From contig CP042428.1 in assembly GCA_024207135.1 (NCBI GenBank), forward strand, positions 124,001 to 188,000: 64,000 nt of DNA. The letters run 5' to 3'. Below the pieces are notes generated by a model. That model had not been told where the DNA came from and did no database searches. It was given only the letters and a program-made list of their open reading frames with translations. This document shows, one piece after another, positions 50,214 to 59,475 of the stretch; the first letter of the stretch is position 1; each line of letters opens with the position of its first letter. The position numbers and the translations under genes were made by a program. The stretch comes from Arthrobacter sp. C2 (lineage in GTDB: Bacteria; Actinomycetota; Actinomycetes; Actinomycetales; Micrococcaceae).

Positions 50214-51851
50214 ATGGCCCGCAAGAAGAACGGGATGCGGCTCGCCGCTGCCGTTATCGGCATCTCCGCCCTGGCCCTGACCGGTTGCACCGGTCCGGCC
50301 GCCACCCCCGGGGGCAGTGAAGGGGGCGAGACGGGCACCACAAGTGCTCCGATCACCCTGGGTACCACCGACAAGGTCACCTCCCTTGACCCGGCAGCCT
50401 CGTATGACAATGGCTCGTTCATGGTCATGAACCAGATCTACCCGTTCCTGCTCAACTCCAAGCCCGGATCCGCCGAGCCGGAGAACGACATGGCCGTATC
50501 GGCCGAGTTCACCACGCCCACTGACTACACCGTCAAGCTCAAGCCGGGTCTCAAGTGGGCCAACGGCTCCGATCTTGACTCCAAGGACGTCAAAGCCAGC
50601 TTCGACCGCCAGGTGAAGATCGCGGACCCGAACGGCCCCTCCTCGCTGCTGGGCAACCTGGCCAGCGTGGAGGCCCCGGACGCCACCACCGTGGTCTTCA
50701 AGCTCAAGAGCGGCAACGACCAGACCTTCCCGCAGGTGCTCACCAGCCCCGTCGGCCCGATCGTCGACGACGAGCTGTTCCCCGCCGACAAGGTGCTTGA
50801 CGACGACGCGATCATCAAGGGCAAGGCCTTCGCCGGCCAGTACACCATCGAGTCCTATGCCAAGAACTCACTGGTCTCCTTCAAGGCCTTTGACGGATAC
50901 CAGGGCCTGCTGGGCAAGCCGGCCAACTCCGCAGCCAACATCAAGTACTACGCAGACTCCAACAACCTGAAGCTGGACGTGCAGCAGGGGAACATCGATG
51001 TCGCCTGGCGCTCGCTTTCGCCCACCGACGTCGAGGACCTGTCCAAGGACTCGAAGGTGGCCGTGCACAAGGGTGCCGGCGGCGAGCTGCGCTACATCGT
51101 ATTCAACTTCGACATCATGCCCTTCGGCGCCAAGACCTCCGATGCGGATGCGAAGAAGTCGCAGGCCGTTCGCCAGGCCGCGGCCAACCTGCTGGACCGC
51201 CAGGCCATCGCCACCCAGGTCTACAAGGACACCTACATTCCGGCGTACTCCTACGTGCCGCAGGGCTTCACCGGAGCCATCGAACCCCTGAAGGACATGT
51301 ACGGCCAGGACGGCGGCCCGTCGCTGGACAAGGCCAAGGCAGTGCTCGAGGCGGCGGGCGTCTCCACCCCGATCAACCTGAAGCTGCAGTACAACCCGGA
51401 CCACTACGGCCCGAGCTCCGGCGACGAGTACGCGATGGTGAAGAACCAGCTGGAAAAGGGCGGCCTGTTCAAGGTCGACCTGCAATCCACCGAATGGGTC
51501 ACCTACCAGAAGTCCCGCGTCACCGATTACCCGGCGTACCAGCTGGGCTGGTTCCCGGACTACTCGGATGCCGACAACTTCCTCTCGCCCTTCTTCGCCA
51601 AGGACAACTTCCTGGGCAACGGATATGACAATGCGGAGGTCGGCAAGCTGATCAACGAACAGCGCGTGGAAACAGACCGCGCCAAGCGCACCGCGCTGAT
51701 CGAGGAAATCCAGACCAAGGTCGCCGGCGACCTCTCCACGCTGCCGCTGCTGCAGGGTGCCCAGGTGGCCGTGGCCGGTGCTGACGTCAAGGGCGTGGAA
51801 TCCACGCTGGATGCCTCGTTCAAGTTCCGCCTGGGTGTCGTGTCGAAGTAG
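50214..51851 (+). CDS. ABC transporter solute-binding lipoprotein (peptide/nickel type)
   Basis: 545 residues. A lipobox LALTGC at about 19-24 shows export and lipid attachment. The rest is the SBP_bac_5 fold that captures peptides or other solutes (PYTFTLKPGLKWANGSDLDSKDVKASFDR-like segment near 95-125). It begins the operon of permeases and ATPases downstream. ATG 50214, preceded by AAGGA. Substrate class inferred from family: oligopeptide, dipeptide or nickel. Confidence 0.92.
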   Translation: MARKKNGMRLAAAVIGISALALTGCTGPAATPGGSEGGETGTTSAPITLGTTDKVTSLDPAASYDNGSFMVMNQIYPFLLNSKPGSAEPENDMAVSAEFTTPTDYTVKLKPGLKWANGSDLDSKDVKASFDRQVKIADPNGPSSLLGNLASVEAPDATTVVFKLKSGNDQTFPQVLTSPVGPIVDDELFPADKVLDDDAIIKGKAFAGQYTIESYAKNSLVSFKAFDGYQGLLGKPANSAANIKYYADSNNLKLDVQQGNIDVAWRSLSPTDVEDLSKDSKVAVHKGAGGELRYIVFNFDIMPFGAKTSDADAKKSQAVRQAAANLLDRQAIATQVYKDTYIPAYSYVPQGFTGAIEPLKDMYGQDGGPSLDKAKAVLEAAGVSTPINLKLQYNPDHYGPSSGDEYAMVKNQLEKGGLFKVDLQSTEWVTYQKSRVTDYPAYQLGWFPDYSDADNFLSPFFAKDNFLGNGYDNAEVGKLINEQRVETDRAKRTALIEEIQTKVAGDLSTLPLLQGAQVAVAGADVKGVESTLDASFKFRLGVVSK

Positions 51852-51891
51852 GCACCACCCCCGCGGGACACCGCACCACCCGGCGCGTCCA

Positions 51892-51941
51892 GGCCTGCGG
51901 GAGCACCCTTCGCCATCCGGCGGATCGTGCTCCCGCAGGCC
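51892..51941 (+). terminator. Hairpin between binding-protein and permease genes
   Basis: Perfect 15-bp arms (51892-51906 and 51927-51941) with a 20-nt loop. No T run. It may dampen transcription into the permeases or protect the binding-protein mRNA, giving an excess of binding protein. Confidence 0.55.
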
Positions 51942-51990
51942 TGCGGCCGCCACGGAAAATTGATTTCTCCAGCTAGGACTCCACCATCCC

Positions 51991-53085
51991 ATGGTCATCA
52001 CCACCGAACCAGCCGATGAACCCTCGGCACCACTGTCGCCGATCACGGCGCCCACCAAGGCAGGGGGCAGCTTTGCACGCTACCTCGTCACCCGCTTCCT
52101 GCTGATCTTCCCCACCATCTTCATCCTGGTCACGCTCGTCTTCTTCCTGATGCGCGTCACCGGAGACCCGATCACCGCGGCCCTCGGCGGCCGCCTCACC
52201 CCGGACCAGCTGGCCGAGCGCATCGCCGCGGCCGGCTACGACCGCCCGGTCCTGGTGCAGTACCTCGAATACCTCGGGCAGGTCTTCACCGGCAACTTCG
52301 GACGCACCCTTTCCGACAACAGGGCAGTGTCCGAGGTGCTGACCACCTACGGTTCGGCCACCGCGGAACTGGCCTTCAATTCGCTGGTCATCGCACTGCT
52401 CATCGGCATTCCCTTCGGCCTGGTCTCGGCCAAGCTGCGCGACCGCTGGCCCGATGCGATCCTGCGCGTCTTCGCGATCCTCTGCTATGCGACCCCGGTG
52501 TTCTTCGCCGGCCTGCTGCTCAAGCTCATCTTCGGGGTCTGGCTCGGCTGGCTGCCGATTGCCGGGCGCGCCGGCATCAACGCCGAGCTGGCCCTGACGT
52601 CCCTGCAGAACCCCAGCGGCATCTTCCTGCTCGACGCACTGCGCTCCGGGAACATGGCCGCCGCTTCCGACGTCATCGAGCACGCGGTCCTCCCGGCCGT
52701 CGCACTGGGCCTGCTCACCGCCGGGGTCTTCCTGCGGCTGGTGCGCACCAACGTCATCGGCACCCTGGGACGGGACTACGTGGAAGCGGGGCGCTCGCGC
52801 GGCGTCTCCGAGTACCGGCTGCTGACCAAGCACGCCTACCGCCCGGCGCTGATCCCGATCATCACGGTGATGGGCCTGCAGATCGCGCTGCTGCTCGGAG
52901 GCGCGGTGCTCACCGAGACCACCTTCGAGTGGAAGGGCCTGGGCTTCATGCTCGCGCAGTACCTGACGGCACGCGACTTCGTCGCGGTGCAGGGCATCGT
53001 GGTGCTGCTGGCGGTCATCGTCGCGGTCACCAACTTCATCGTGGACATCATTGCCGCGCTCATCGACCCGCGAGTGAGGTTCTAG
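51991..53085 (+). CDS. ABC transporter permease (DppB/OppB type)
   Basis: 364 residues with six transmembrane helices (first at about 33-55). The EAA loop (GRDYVEAGRSRGVSEYRLLTKHAYRPALIPI, near 258-288) contacts the ATPase. The N-terminal part ITAALGGRLTPDQLAERIAAAGYDRP is the usual OppB feature. Together with the next permease it forms the transport channel. Stops 2 bp before the second permease. Confidence 0.92.
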   Translation: MVITTEPADEPSAPLSPITAPTKAGGSFARYLVTRFLLIFPTIFILVTLVFFLMRVTGDPITAALGGRLTPDQLAERIAAAGYDRPVLVQYLEYLGQVFTGNFGRTLSDNRAVSEVLTTYGSATAELAFNSLVIALLIGIPFGLVSAKLRDRWPDAILRVFAILCYATPVFFAGLLLKLIFGVWLGWLPIAGRAGINAELALTSLQNPSGIFLLDALRSGNMAAASDVIEHAVLPAVALGLLTAGVFLRLVRTNVIGTLGRDYVEAGRSRGVSEYRLLTKHAYRPALIPIITVMGLQIALLLGGAVLTETTFEWKGLGFMLAQYLTARDFVAVQGIVVLLAVIVAVTNFIVDIIAALIDPRVRF

Positions 53086-53087
53086 CC

Positions 53088-54062
53088 ATGGGTGCAACAA
53101 CCGTGACGGCCCTCGGGGCCAAGAAGCCGCTGTGGACACGGCTGCCGATCATTTCCCATTACCGGATGAGCGCCGGGCTGCAGCGCGGCATGCTCGTGGC
53201 GGGACTGGTGCTCTCCGTGGTGTTCGTGCTGGCCGCGGCGCTCGCGCCGGTGCTTGCGCCCTTCGGGTTCGCCCAGATCTCCGACGCAGACGGCCAATTC
53301 CCCACCCAGGCCGCCCCGGGCGGAAAGTTCATCTGGGGCACCACCGTGGGCGGCTTCGACGTCTTCTCGCGCACCCTGTGGGGAGCGCAGACCGCCCTGC
53401 TGGTCATCATCATCGCGGTGATCGCCTCAATCTTCCTGGGCGTCTTCCTGGGCCTGGTCTCCGGCTACCTCGGCGGCTGGCTGGACCGCATCCTGGTGGT
53501 GCTGGCCGACGCCATCTATGCCTTCCCGTCGCTGCTGCTGGCCATCGTCATGTCGATCGTGATCACCGGAGGGCAGTCCGACCTCTGGGGCGGCATCCTG
53601 GCCGCGGCGATCTCGATCACCGTGGTCTTCATCCCGCAGTACTTCCGGGTGATCCGCGCCGAAACGGTGCGACTGAAGGCCGAGCCCTTCGTCGAATCGG
53701 CGAAGGTGGTCGGCGCCTCGACCTGGCGGATCATGTTCAAGCACGTGTTCAGGAACGCCACGCGCACGCTGCCGCTGATCTTCACGCTCAACGCCTCCGA
53801 GGCGCTGCTGACGCTGGCGGGCCTGGGCTTCCTGGGCTTCGGCATCGAGCCGACCAAGGCCGCCGAATGGGGCTACGACCTGAACCGCGCGCTGAGCGAT
53901 GCGACCAGCGGCATCTGGTGGACCGGGGTCTTCCCGGGTGCGGCCATCGTGCTCACGGTGCTCGGGCTGACCCTGGTCGGCGAATCCATGAACGACCTGG
54001 CGGACCCGCGGTTGCGGATGCGCCGAAAATCAAGGCGTCGCGGCGGAAAGGCCACAGCATGA
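53088..54062 (+). CDS. ABC transporter permease (DppC/OppC type)
   Basis: 324 residues, six transmembrane helices, EAA loop RLKAEPFVESAKVVGASTWRIMFKH near 192-216. OppC_N-type N-terminus (about 20-70). Its TGA overlaps the ATG of the ATPase gene, so translation is coupled. Confidence 0.92.
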   Translation: MGATTVTALGAKKPLWTRLPIISHYRMSAGLQRGMLVAGLVLSVVFVLAAALAPVLAPFGFAQISDADGQFPTQAAPGGKFIWGTTVGGFDVFSRTLWGAQTALLVIIIAVIASIFLGVFLGLVSGYLGGWLDRILVVLADAIYAFPSLLLAIVMSIVITGGQSDLWGGILAAAISITVVFIPQYFRVIRAETVRLKAEPFVESAKVVGASTWRIMFKHVFRNATRTLPLIFTLNASEALLTLAGLGFLGFGIEPTKAAEWGYDLNRALSDATSGIWWTGVFPGAAIVLTVLGLTLVGESMNDLADPRLRMRRKSRRRGGKATA

Positions 54063-55741
54063 ATGCGCACCGCAAGGACGTGATCGGCCGCGCCGACGGC
54101 ACGGTCCTGGAAATCAGGGACCTCGAGGTCACCTTCACCACCGACGCCGGCCAGGTCCCCGCGGTGCGCGGGGTCGGCTTCGATGTCGCCGCCGGGGAGG
54201 TCGTCGCGGTGGTGGGCGAATCCGGGTCCGGCAAGTCCGTGACCGCCCGCACCATCCTGGGCCTGCTGGCCGAGACCGCGGTGGCCCGCGGGGCCGTGGT
54301 GCTCAAGGGCAACAACATGCTGACCCTGGGGGCACGCGAGCTGCGTGCGGTGCGCGGTGACGACGTGGCGATGGTCTTCCAGGAGCCCTCCACCGCGCTG
54401 AACCCCGTGTACACCGTGGGCTGGCAGATCGCCGAGGGCATCCGCGCCCACGGCAAGGTCTCCAGGAAGGAGGCCAAGGCCCGCGCCATCGAGGTGCTGC
54501 GCAAGGTCGGCATCCCGGAACCGGAGAAGCGGGTGAACCACTATCCGCACCAATTCTCTGGCGGGCAGAAGCAGCGCGTCATCATCGCCGCCGCGCTCGC
54601 GCTGAACCCGGCGCTGATCGTCGCCGACGAGCCGACCACGGCGCTGGATGTCACGGTGCAGGCCGAGATCTTGGAGCTGCTGCGCGAGGTGCGCGACGAC
54701 TTCAACACCGGGATCGTGCTGATCACCCACAACATGGGTGTCGTCGCGGACCTGGCGGACCGGGTGGTGGTGATGTACCAGGGCAAGATCGTGGAGAGTG
54801 CGCCGAGCTCCGAGCTCTTCGCCGCCCCGCGCGAGGACTACACCAAGGCGCTGCTGGCCGCGGTGCCGCATCTGGGCCGCAACTCCGCCTCCGCGGGCAT
54901 GGTCTCGCGGTCCGGGCAGGAGAAGGAGGTGCTGGTGCAGGCCACCAACCTGAACATCACCTATCCCGGGCGCCTCGGGTCCCCGTCGTTCACCGCGGTG
55001 GACGACGTGTCGCTGCAGATCTGCGCCGGGGAAGTCTACGGGCTGGTGGGGGAGTCCGGGTCCGGGAAGACCACCATCGGCCGGGCCATTGCCGGGCTGA
55101 ACAAGGTCAGCGGCGGATCGCTGAAGGTGCTGGGGCACGAGATGCTCGGGTTCAAGGAGCGCAGCTTCAAGAAGGTCCGCCAGGACATCGGGTTCGTGTT
55201 CCAGGACCCCGCGGCCAGCTTCAACCCGCAGCTGTCAATCGGCGAGTGCGTGGCCGAGCCGCTGATCGTGCACCGCTCCCTTGATGCCCGTGCCGCGCGC
55301 AAGCGCGTCGACGAGCTGCTCGAGGCGGTGCAGCTGCCGGCGGCCTTTGCCGCGCGCTTCCCGCACGAGCTCTCCGGCGGCCAGCGCCAGCGCGCCTCGC
55401 TGGCCCGGGCCCTGGCGCTGGACCCGAAGTTGCTGATTGCCGACGAGCCGACCAGCGCGCTGGATGTCTCGGTGCAGGCCAAGGTGCTGGAGCTGTTCAA
55501 GGAGCTGCAGGCCGAACTGGGCTTCGCGGCCCTGTTCATCTCCCACGACCTGGCCGTCGTGGACATGCTCTCCACCTGGGTGGGGGTGCTCTACCGCGGC
55601 AAGCTCGTCGAGGAGGGCATCGGCAACCAGGTCATGGGCGACCCGCAGCATCCCTACACCCGGCGGCTGATCGCCTCGCTGCCGGTGCCGGACCCGGTGG
55701 AGCAGGCCATTCGCCGCGAGGCGTTCCTCAAGGCCGTCTAG
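54059..55741 (+). CDS. Fused tandem ABC ATPase (DppD-DppF type)
   Basis: 560 residues joining two ATP-binding modules in one chain. Module 1: Walker A GESGSGKSVTARTI near 57, signature FSGGQKQRVIIAAALA near 163, Walker B ALIVADEPTTALD. Module 2: Walker A GESGSGKTTIGRAI near 333, signature LSGGQRQRASLARALA near 440, Walker B LLIADEPTSALD. Both halves look complete, so the transporter should work with one ATPase polypeptide. Each module ends in the usual oligopeptide-transporter C-terminal extension. Confidence 0.93.
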   Translation: MNAHRKDVIGRADGTVLEIRDLEVTFTTDAGQVPAVRGVGFDVAAGEVVAVVGESGSGKSVTARTILGLLAETAVARGAVVLKGNNMLTLGARELRAVRGDDVAMVFQEPSTALNPVYTVGWQIAEGIRAHGKVSRKEAKARAIEVLRKVGIPEPEKRVNHYPHQFSGGQKQRVIIAAALALNPALIVADEPTTALDVTVQAEILELLREVRDDFNTGIVLITHNMGVVADLADRVVVMYQGKIVESAPSSELFAAPREDYTKALLAAVPHLGRNSASAGMVSRSGQEKEVLVQATNLNITYPGRLGSPSFTAVDDVSLQICAGEVYGLVGESGSGKTTIGRAIAGLNKVSGGSLKVLGHEMLGFKERSFKKVRQDIGFVFQDPAASFNPQLSIGECVAEPLIVHRSLDARAARKRVDELLEAVQLPAAFAARFPHELSGGQRQRASLARALALDPKLLIADEPTSALDVSVQAKVLELFKELQAELGFAALFISHDLAVVDMLSTWVGVLYRGKLVEEGIGNQVMGDPQHPYTRRLIASLPVPDPVEQAIRREAFLKAV

Positions 55742-55791
55742 GCCAAGCGGTTTCGCCCCGCGGGTTCCCGCTCCGGCGGGTGCGCGGCACT

Positions 55792-55819
55792 GGGGCGGTC
55801 CACCACGGTGGGCCGCCCC
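55792..55819 (+). terminator. Terminator of the ABC operon
   Basis: GGGGCGGTCCACC pairs with GGTGGGCCGCCCC (one G-U), followed by CTTTGCC. Confidence 0.6.
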
Positions 55820-55922
55820 CTTTGCCGTCCCCGCCGAGGTCCCGCGCCGTGCAATCGTTGCCGTCCGCGGCGCGCGTGTCACGGTTGGGTGCATTCAAGC
55901 GCGCAACCCTAGACTTGGGTTC

Positions 55923-56315
55923 ATGAGCCAACAGAACAACGCACAGGTGCCAGACAACGCCGAAACCGGCGCCTACGACCCCGCCGCCAGTTCCCTGGCC
56001 GACACCGTCGAAAAAGAGGTCATGGAGGAGTTGTTGTCCATCCGCAGCAGCATCGACAATTTCGACGCGACGCTGGTCTACCTGCTGGCCGAACGCTTCA
56101 AGGCGACCCAGCGGGTCGGCCACCTCAAGGCCGTGCATGCGCTGCCGCCGAGCGACCCGGGCCGGGAGAAGGCGCAGATAGAGCGCCTGCGCCGCCTCGC
56201 CCAGGAGGCGCACCTGGACCCGGAATTCGCCGAGAAGTTCATGAACTTCATCATTTCCGAGGTCATCAGGCACCACCAGACGATCTCGGCGACGCACGCG
56301 GAGAACGGCAACTAG
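55923..56315 (+). CDS. Chorismate mutase, AroQ type
   Basis: 130 residues with an all-helical AroQ fold: EEVRKEIDxID-like EELLSIRSSIDNFDATLVYLLAERFKATQRVGHLKA with the catalytic R and K positions near 40-65. It converts chorismate to prephenate for Phe and Tyr. A polar N-terminal extension of about 30 residues precedes the domain. ATG 55923; one base pair separates its stop from the next start. Confidence 0.88.
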   Translation: MSQQNNAQVPDNAETGAYDPAASSLADTVEKEVMEELLSIRSSIDNFDATLVYLLAERFKATQRVGHLKAVHALPPSDPGREKAQIERLRRLAQEAHLDPEFAEKFMNFIISEVIRHHQTISATHAENGN

Positions 56316-56316
56316 C

Positions 56317-57408
56317 GTGCAACCCGACATCCGCCCCGGCACCCACCCCGATCAGGAACCCGAATCCGGCACGCGGGCAGCGGCACTCCAGGTCCAGGCC
56401 AGCGCGCACGGGCCGATGCCCGGCACCGACCCGATGGAATCGGTGCTGGTGATCCGCGGCGAGATCGGCGCGCCGAACCTGCCGCACCTGCACCAGCTTC
56501 CGGACCGCGGCGTCGGCTCCGATGCGATCGGCCGCGGCGCGCAGCTGCTCGAGGAAATGGTCGTGGACCTGCAGCCATACGGCTGGCGGCTGGCCCCGGC
56601 CGCCGGCATCGATGCCCGGCGGGCCGCCTCGGCGCTGCGCACCGACCTGAACGTGCTGGCCGATGCCATCGGCGCCGAGGAATCCGGCGGCAGCGAGCTG
56701 AAGATCCAGTTCCCGGGTCCCGCCACGCTGGCGGCAAACCTGCACCTGCACCACGGCGAACGCGCCGTCTCCGACCACGGGGCGCGCCGCGACCTGGCCC
56801 AGTCCCTGGCGCTGGGGGCCGCCCGGCACCTCGAGGCGGTCTCCCGGATGACCGGCGGGCAGAGGATCACCGTGTACATCGACGAACCCGACGCCGGGGC
56901 GGTGCTCAACGGGACGCTGCCGACCTCCAGCGGCTACCGCACGCTGCGCTCGGTGCCCGCCGCCGAGTTGCGCGGCTGGTGGAGCGAGCTGGTCGAGGCC
57001 CTGCAGGGCGCCGGCGCGGCGGAGGTCGTCATCGGCGCCGAGGCCGAACCCGGAACCTGGACGAGCCTTGCGGCCACCGCGCTCGAGGCGGGTGCCGATG
57101 CGCTGGGCGCCAACGCCGCCTCGTTGACCGTGCCCGGGTGGGAGCTGATTGCCGGGGCGGTGGAATCCGGCACGCGCCTGTGGCTCGGCACCGTTGACGC
57201 CGGAGCGAAGCTTCCCGGCGTCGTGGAGGCCGTCAGCGCCATCCGCCGCCCGTGGCGCCAGCTCGGGCTGCCCGATGCGGCGCTCGGCGCCCTGGTGCTG
57301 ATGCCTTCGGCCGGCCTGGCCGAGCTGCCCCCGGCGCAGGCGACTGCGGTGCTCGGGCGCCTGGCGTCCTACGCCGAGGCGCTGAACCAGGTTCGCGTCG
57401 ACGGCTAG
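56317..57408 (+). CDS. MetE/UROD-superfamily protein, methionine-synthase-like
   Basis: 363 residues resembling the Rv3015c-type proteins called vitamin B12-independent methionine synthase family, which keep the C-terminal barrel of MetE only. KIQFPGPATLAANL near 128-142 (the conserved GPxT segment) and RITVYIDEPDAGAVL near 182-197 support this, but the Cys/His zinc set of real MetE is not evident, so methyltransferase activity is doubtful. GTG 56317 is used, adjoining the chorismate mutase stop. Confidence 0.8.
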   Translation: MQPDIRPGTHPDQEPESGTRAAALQVQASAHGPMPGTDPMESVLVIRGEIGAPNLPHLHQLPDRGVGSDAIGRGAQLLEEMVVDLQPYGWRLAPAAGIDARRAASALRTDLNVLADAIGAEESGGSELKIQFPGPATLAANLHLHHGERAVSDHGARRDLAQSLALGAARHLEAVSRMTGGQRITVYIDEPDAGAVLNGTLPTSSGYRTLRSVPAAELRGWWSELVEALQGAGAAEVVIGAEAEPGTWTSLAATALEAGADALGANAASLTVPGWELIAGAVESGTRLWLGTVDAGAKLPGVVEAVSAIRRPWRQLGLPDAALGALVLMPSAGLAELPPAQATAVLGRLASYAEALNQVRVDG

Positions 57409-57439
57409 CTCCCCGGGCCCCGGCCTACCGGGCCCCGGC

Positions 57440-58555
57440 CTACCGGGGCTGCCGGACGGGGCGTGCCCCGTGCCCGGGGATCGGGTGCGCGGGAGCTGTG
57501 CGGGATTCGGCCTCCAGCACCAGGTCCAGGCGCTCGTGCCTGATCCGCGCGTCGACATGCAGCAGCGTGACCATGACCTGGCCCAGCACCATGGACAAGG
57601 CGCCCACGACCGCCTGGGCGGCAACTCCGACCCCCACGCCGAGGGCCGTGTTGGAGCCGGAGACGAACTGGCCCGTGGCCACATCCAGGATCTGGACCAC
57701 GAGCCCCGAGAGCAGCCCTAGGACGATGGCGACCACCAAAAGGATCCCCAGGATCCGCCACCAGGATCCGCACACCAGCCTCCACGAGGAGGCGATCGCC
57801 GAGCCGATGCCCATGGACCTGGCCACCAGCTCGACCGGCCCGAAGCAGAGCTTGATGGCCAGCCACACATACAGCGGCAACAACGCCACAAGCCAGAGGG
57901 CCAGCAGGATTCCCGCGACGGCCGGCCCCAGCGGGCGTGCCAGGGCCGCGGCGCCGGCCACCGAGAGTGCCAGCACCAGCAGCACCGCGGCGCCGGCCAG
58001 CAGGTTCCAGGCCACCAGCCGGAGCATGGCCTGCGAGCTCAACGCCAGCGATGCTCCCCATCCGGTGCGCAGCCCCAGGGTGGCGCGCATCGCGGCGACG
58101 GTGCTCGGCCCGATGACCAGCACCCCGGCCAGCAGCTGCACCGCCAGGTAGCCGCCGAGCCCCGCGGCCAGTGACGGCCAGGTCCGTTCGAGCCCCTGCA
58201 CCACCTCGGCGGGGGAGGACTGGCCCGGGTCAAAAGACACCTCGAAGCCGGTGAACCAGGGAAGCAACAGCCACAGGGCGAGCAGCGCCGGCAGCAGCTG
58301 GACCAGCACCGCGTTGAGCAACGTGGGGATCGGCGCGAGCCGGATGACGGCGAATGTCGCATCGAGCAGGTCCCCGAACCCCAGCGGCCGCAGCTCGAGG
58401 ACCCCGGGCTTCGCCGGCGGCCCGAAGCGGTGCGCGGGGTCCGGGCCGGTGCCGGATGCCGCTGCCGGCTGCCCGTCCCACCCGGACGGGGGCGGGCCCC
58501 AGGCCGGGTGCGGATCGGGCTGCCCCGGTTCGGGGACCTGGGAATCGGCTGGCAT
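57440..58555 (-). CDS. Membrane protein with glycerophosphodiester-phosphodiesterase-type membrane domain
   Basis: 371 residues: a Pro-rich cytoplasmic N-terminus (about 1-50), then eight or so hydrophobic stretches, including LLNAVLVQLLPALLALWLLLPWF near 78-100 and VVAIVLGLLSGLVVQILDV near 280. Similar proteins are annotated DUF7847 or glycerophosphoryl diester phosphodiesterase membrane domain, without a proven role. Divergent from mtrA in the same position as in many Arthrobacter genomes. Confidence 0.75.
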   Translation of the reverse strand: MPADSQVPEPGQPDPHPAWGPPPSGWDGQPAAASGTGPDPAHRFGPPAKPGVLELRPLGFGDLLDATFAVIRLAPIPTLLNAVLVQLLPALLALWLLLPWFTGFEVSFDPGQSSPAEVVQGLERTWPSLAAGLGGYLAVQLLAGVLVIGPSTVAAMRATLGLRTGWGASLALSSQAMLRLVAWNLLAGAAVLLVLALSVAGAAALARPLGPAVAGILLALWLVALLPLYVWLAIKLCFGPVELVARSMGIGSAIASSWRLVCGSWWRILGILLVVAIVLGLLSGLVVQILDVATGQFVSGSNTALGVGVGVAAQAVVGALSMVLGQVMVTLLHVDARIRHERLDLVLEAESRTAPAHPIPGHGARPVRQPR

Positions 58556-58777
58556 CGGGAAACGACCTCAATCCTTGGCGGGGCTCCGGGGCGGCGAACG
58601 GTGCGGGCCGTTGCGCTCCGCCCTCATGCGGCCAGTCTAGCCGCGCCGGAATGCGAGACAAACGATGTGGTGGATTGCCGTTTCCGCGGCGATTTGCCCG
58701 GTGTGCTCATGTACTCTTGAGGTATCCGGGCGCATGCTTATCGCGGCGCCCAGCGCAAGGCTACGGAAGGGCAGATT

Positions 58778-59455
58778 ATGAAGGCACGCATCCTGGTTGT
58801 CGACGACGACGAGGCGCTGGCCGAAATGATCGGCATCGTGTTGCAGAACGACGGCTTCGAGGCCGTGTTCTGCTACGACGGTGCCAAGGCATTGGGTGTT
58901 TTTCGCGAGGTCAAGCCCGATCTGGTGCTGCTTGACCTGATGCTTCCGGGACTGGACGGCATCGAGGTCTGCAAGCTCATCCGCGCCGAGGACGATGTCC
59001 CGATCGTCATGCTCACCGCCAAGTCCGACACCGCCGACGTGGTCCGCGGCCTGGAATCCGGCGCCGACGACTACGTCCCGAAGCCCTTCAAGCCCGCGGA
59101 ACTGGTGGCGCGCGTGCGCGCCCGGCTGCGCCCCGGCGAACAGCACGCCCCCGAAACCCTGAAGATCGGGGACCTGAGCATCGACGTCGCCGGCCACCGG
59201 GTGACCCGCGAGGGCGAGCCGATCGGCCTGACCCCGCTGGAATTCGACCTCCTGGTCGCCCTGGCCCGCAAGCCGTGGCAGGTCTTCACCCGCGAGCAGC
59301 TGCTCGAGCAGGTCTGGGGCTACCGCCACGCCGCCGACACGCGGCTGGTCAATGTCCACGTCCAGCGCCTGCGTTCCAAGGTTGAGATGGATCCGGAAAG
59401 CCCCGAGGTCGTGCTGACCGTGCGCGGCGTGGGATACAAGGCGGGCCAGGCCTGA
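58778..59455 (+). CDS. mtrA: Response regulator MtrA (OmpR family)
   Basis: 225 residues. Receiver domain 1-118 with acidic DDD near 9-11, phosphoacceptor Asp in LLDLMLPG near 53 and the conserved KPF near 102; winged-helix DNA-binding domain about 130-225 ending VVLTVRGVGYKAG. MtrA controls cell-wall, division and osmotic-stress genes. Starts at ATG 58778 with GGAAGGGCAG upstream. The sensor gene follows on the same strand. Confidence 0.95.
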   Translation: MKARILVVDDDEALAEMIGIVLQNDGFEAVFCYDGAKALGVFREVKPDLVLLDLMLPGLDGIEVCKLIRAEDDVPIVMLTAKSDTADVVRGLESGADDYVPKPFKPAELVARVRARLRPGEQHAPETLKIGDLSIDVAGHRVTREGEPIGLTPLEFDLLVALARKPWQVFTREQLLEQVWGYRHAADTRLVNVHVQRLRSKVEMDPESPEVVLTVRGVGYKAGQA

Positions 59456-59475
59456 GCCTGGAGGTGACGGGCAGC

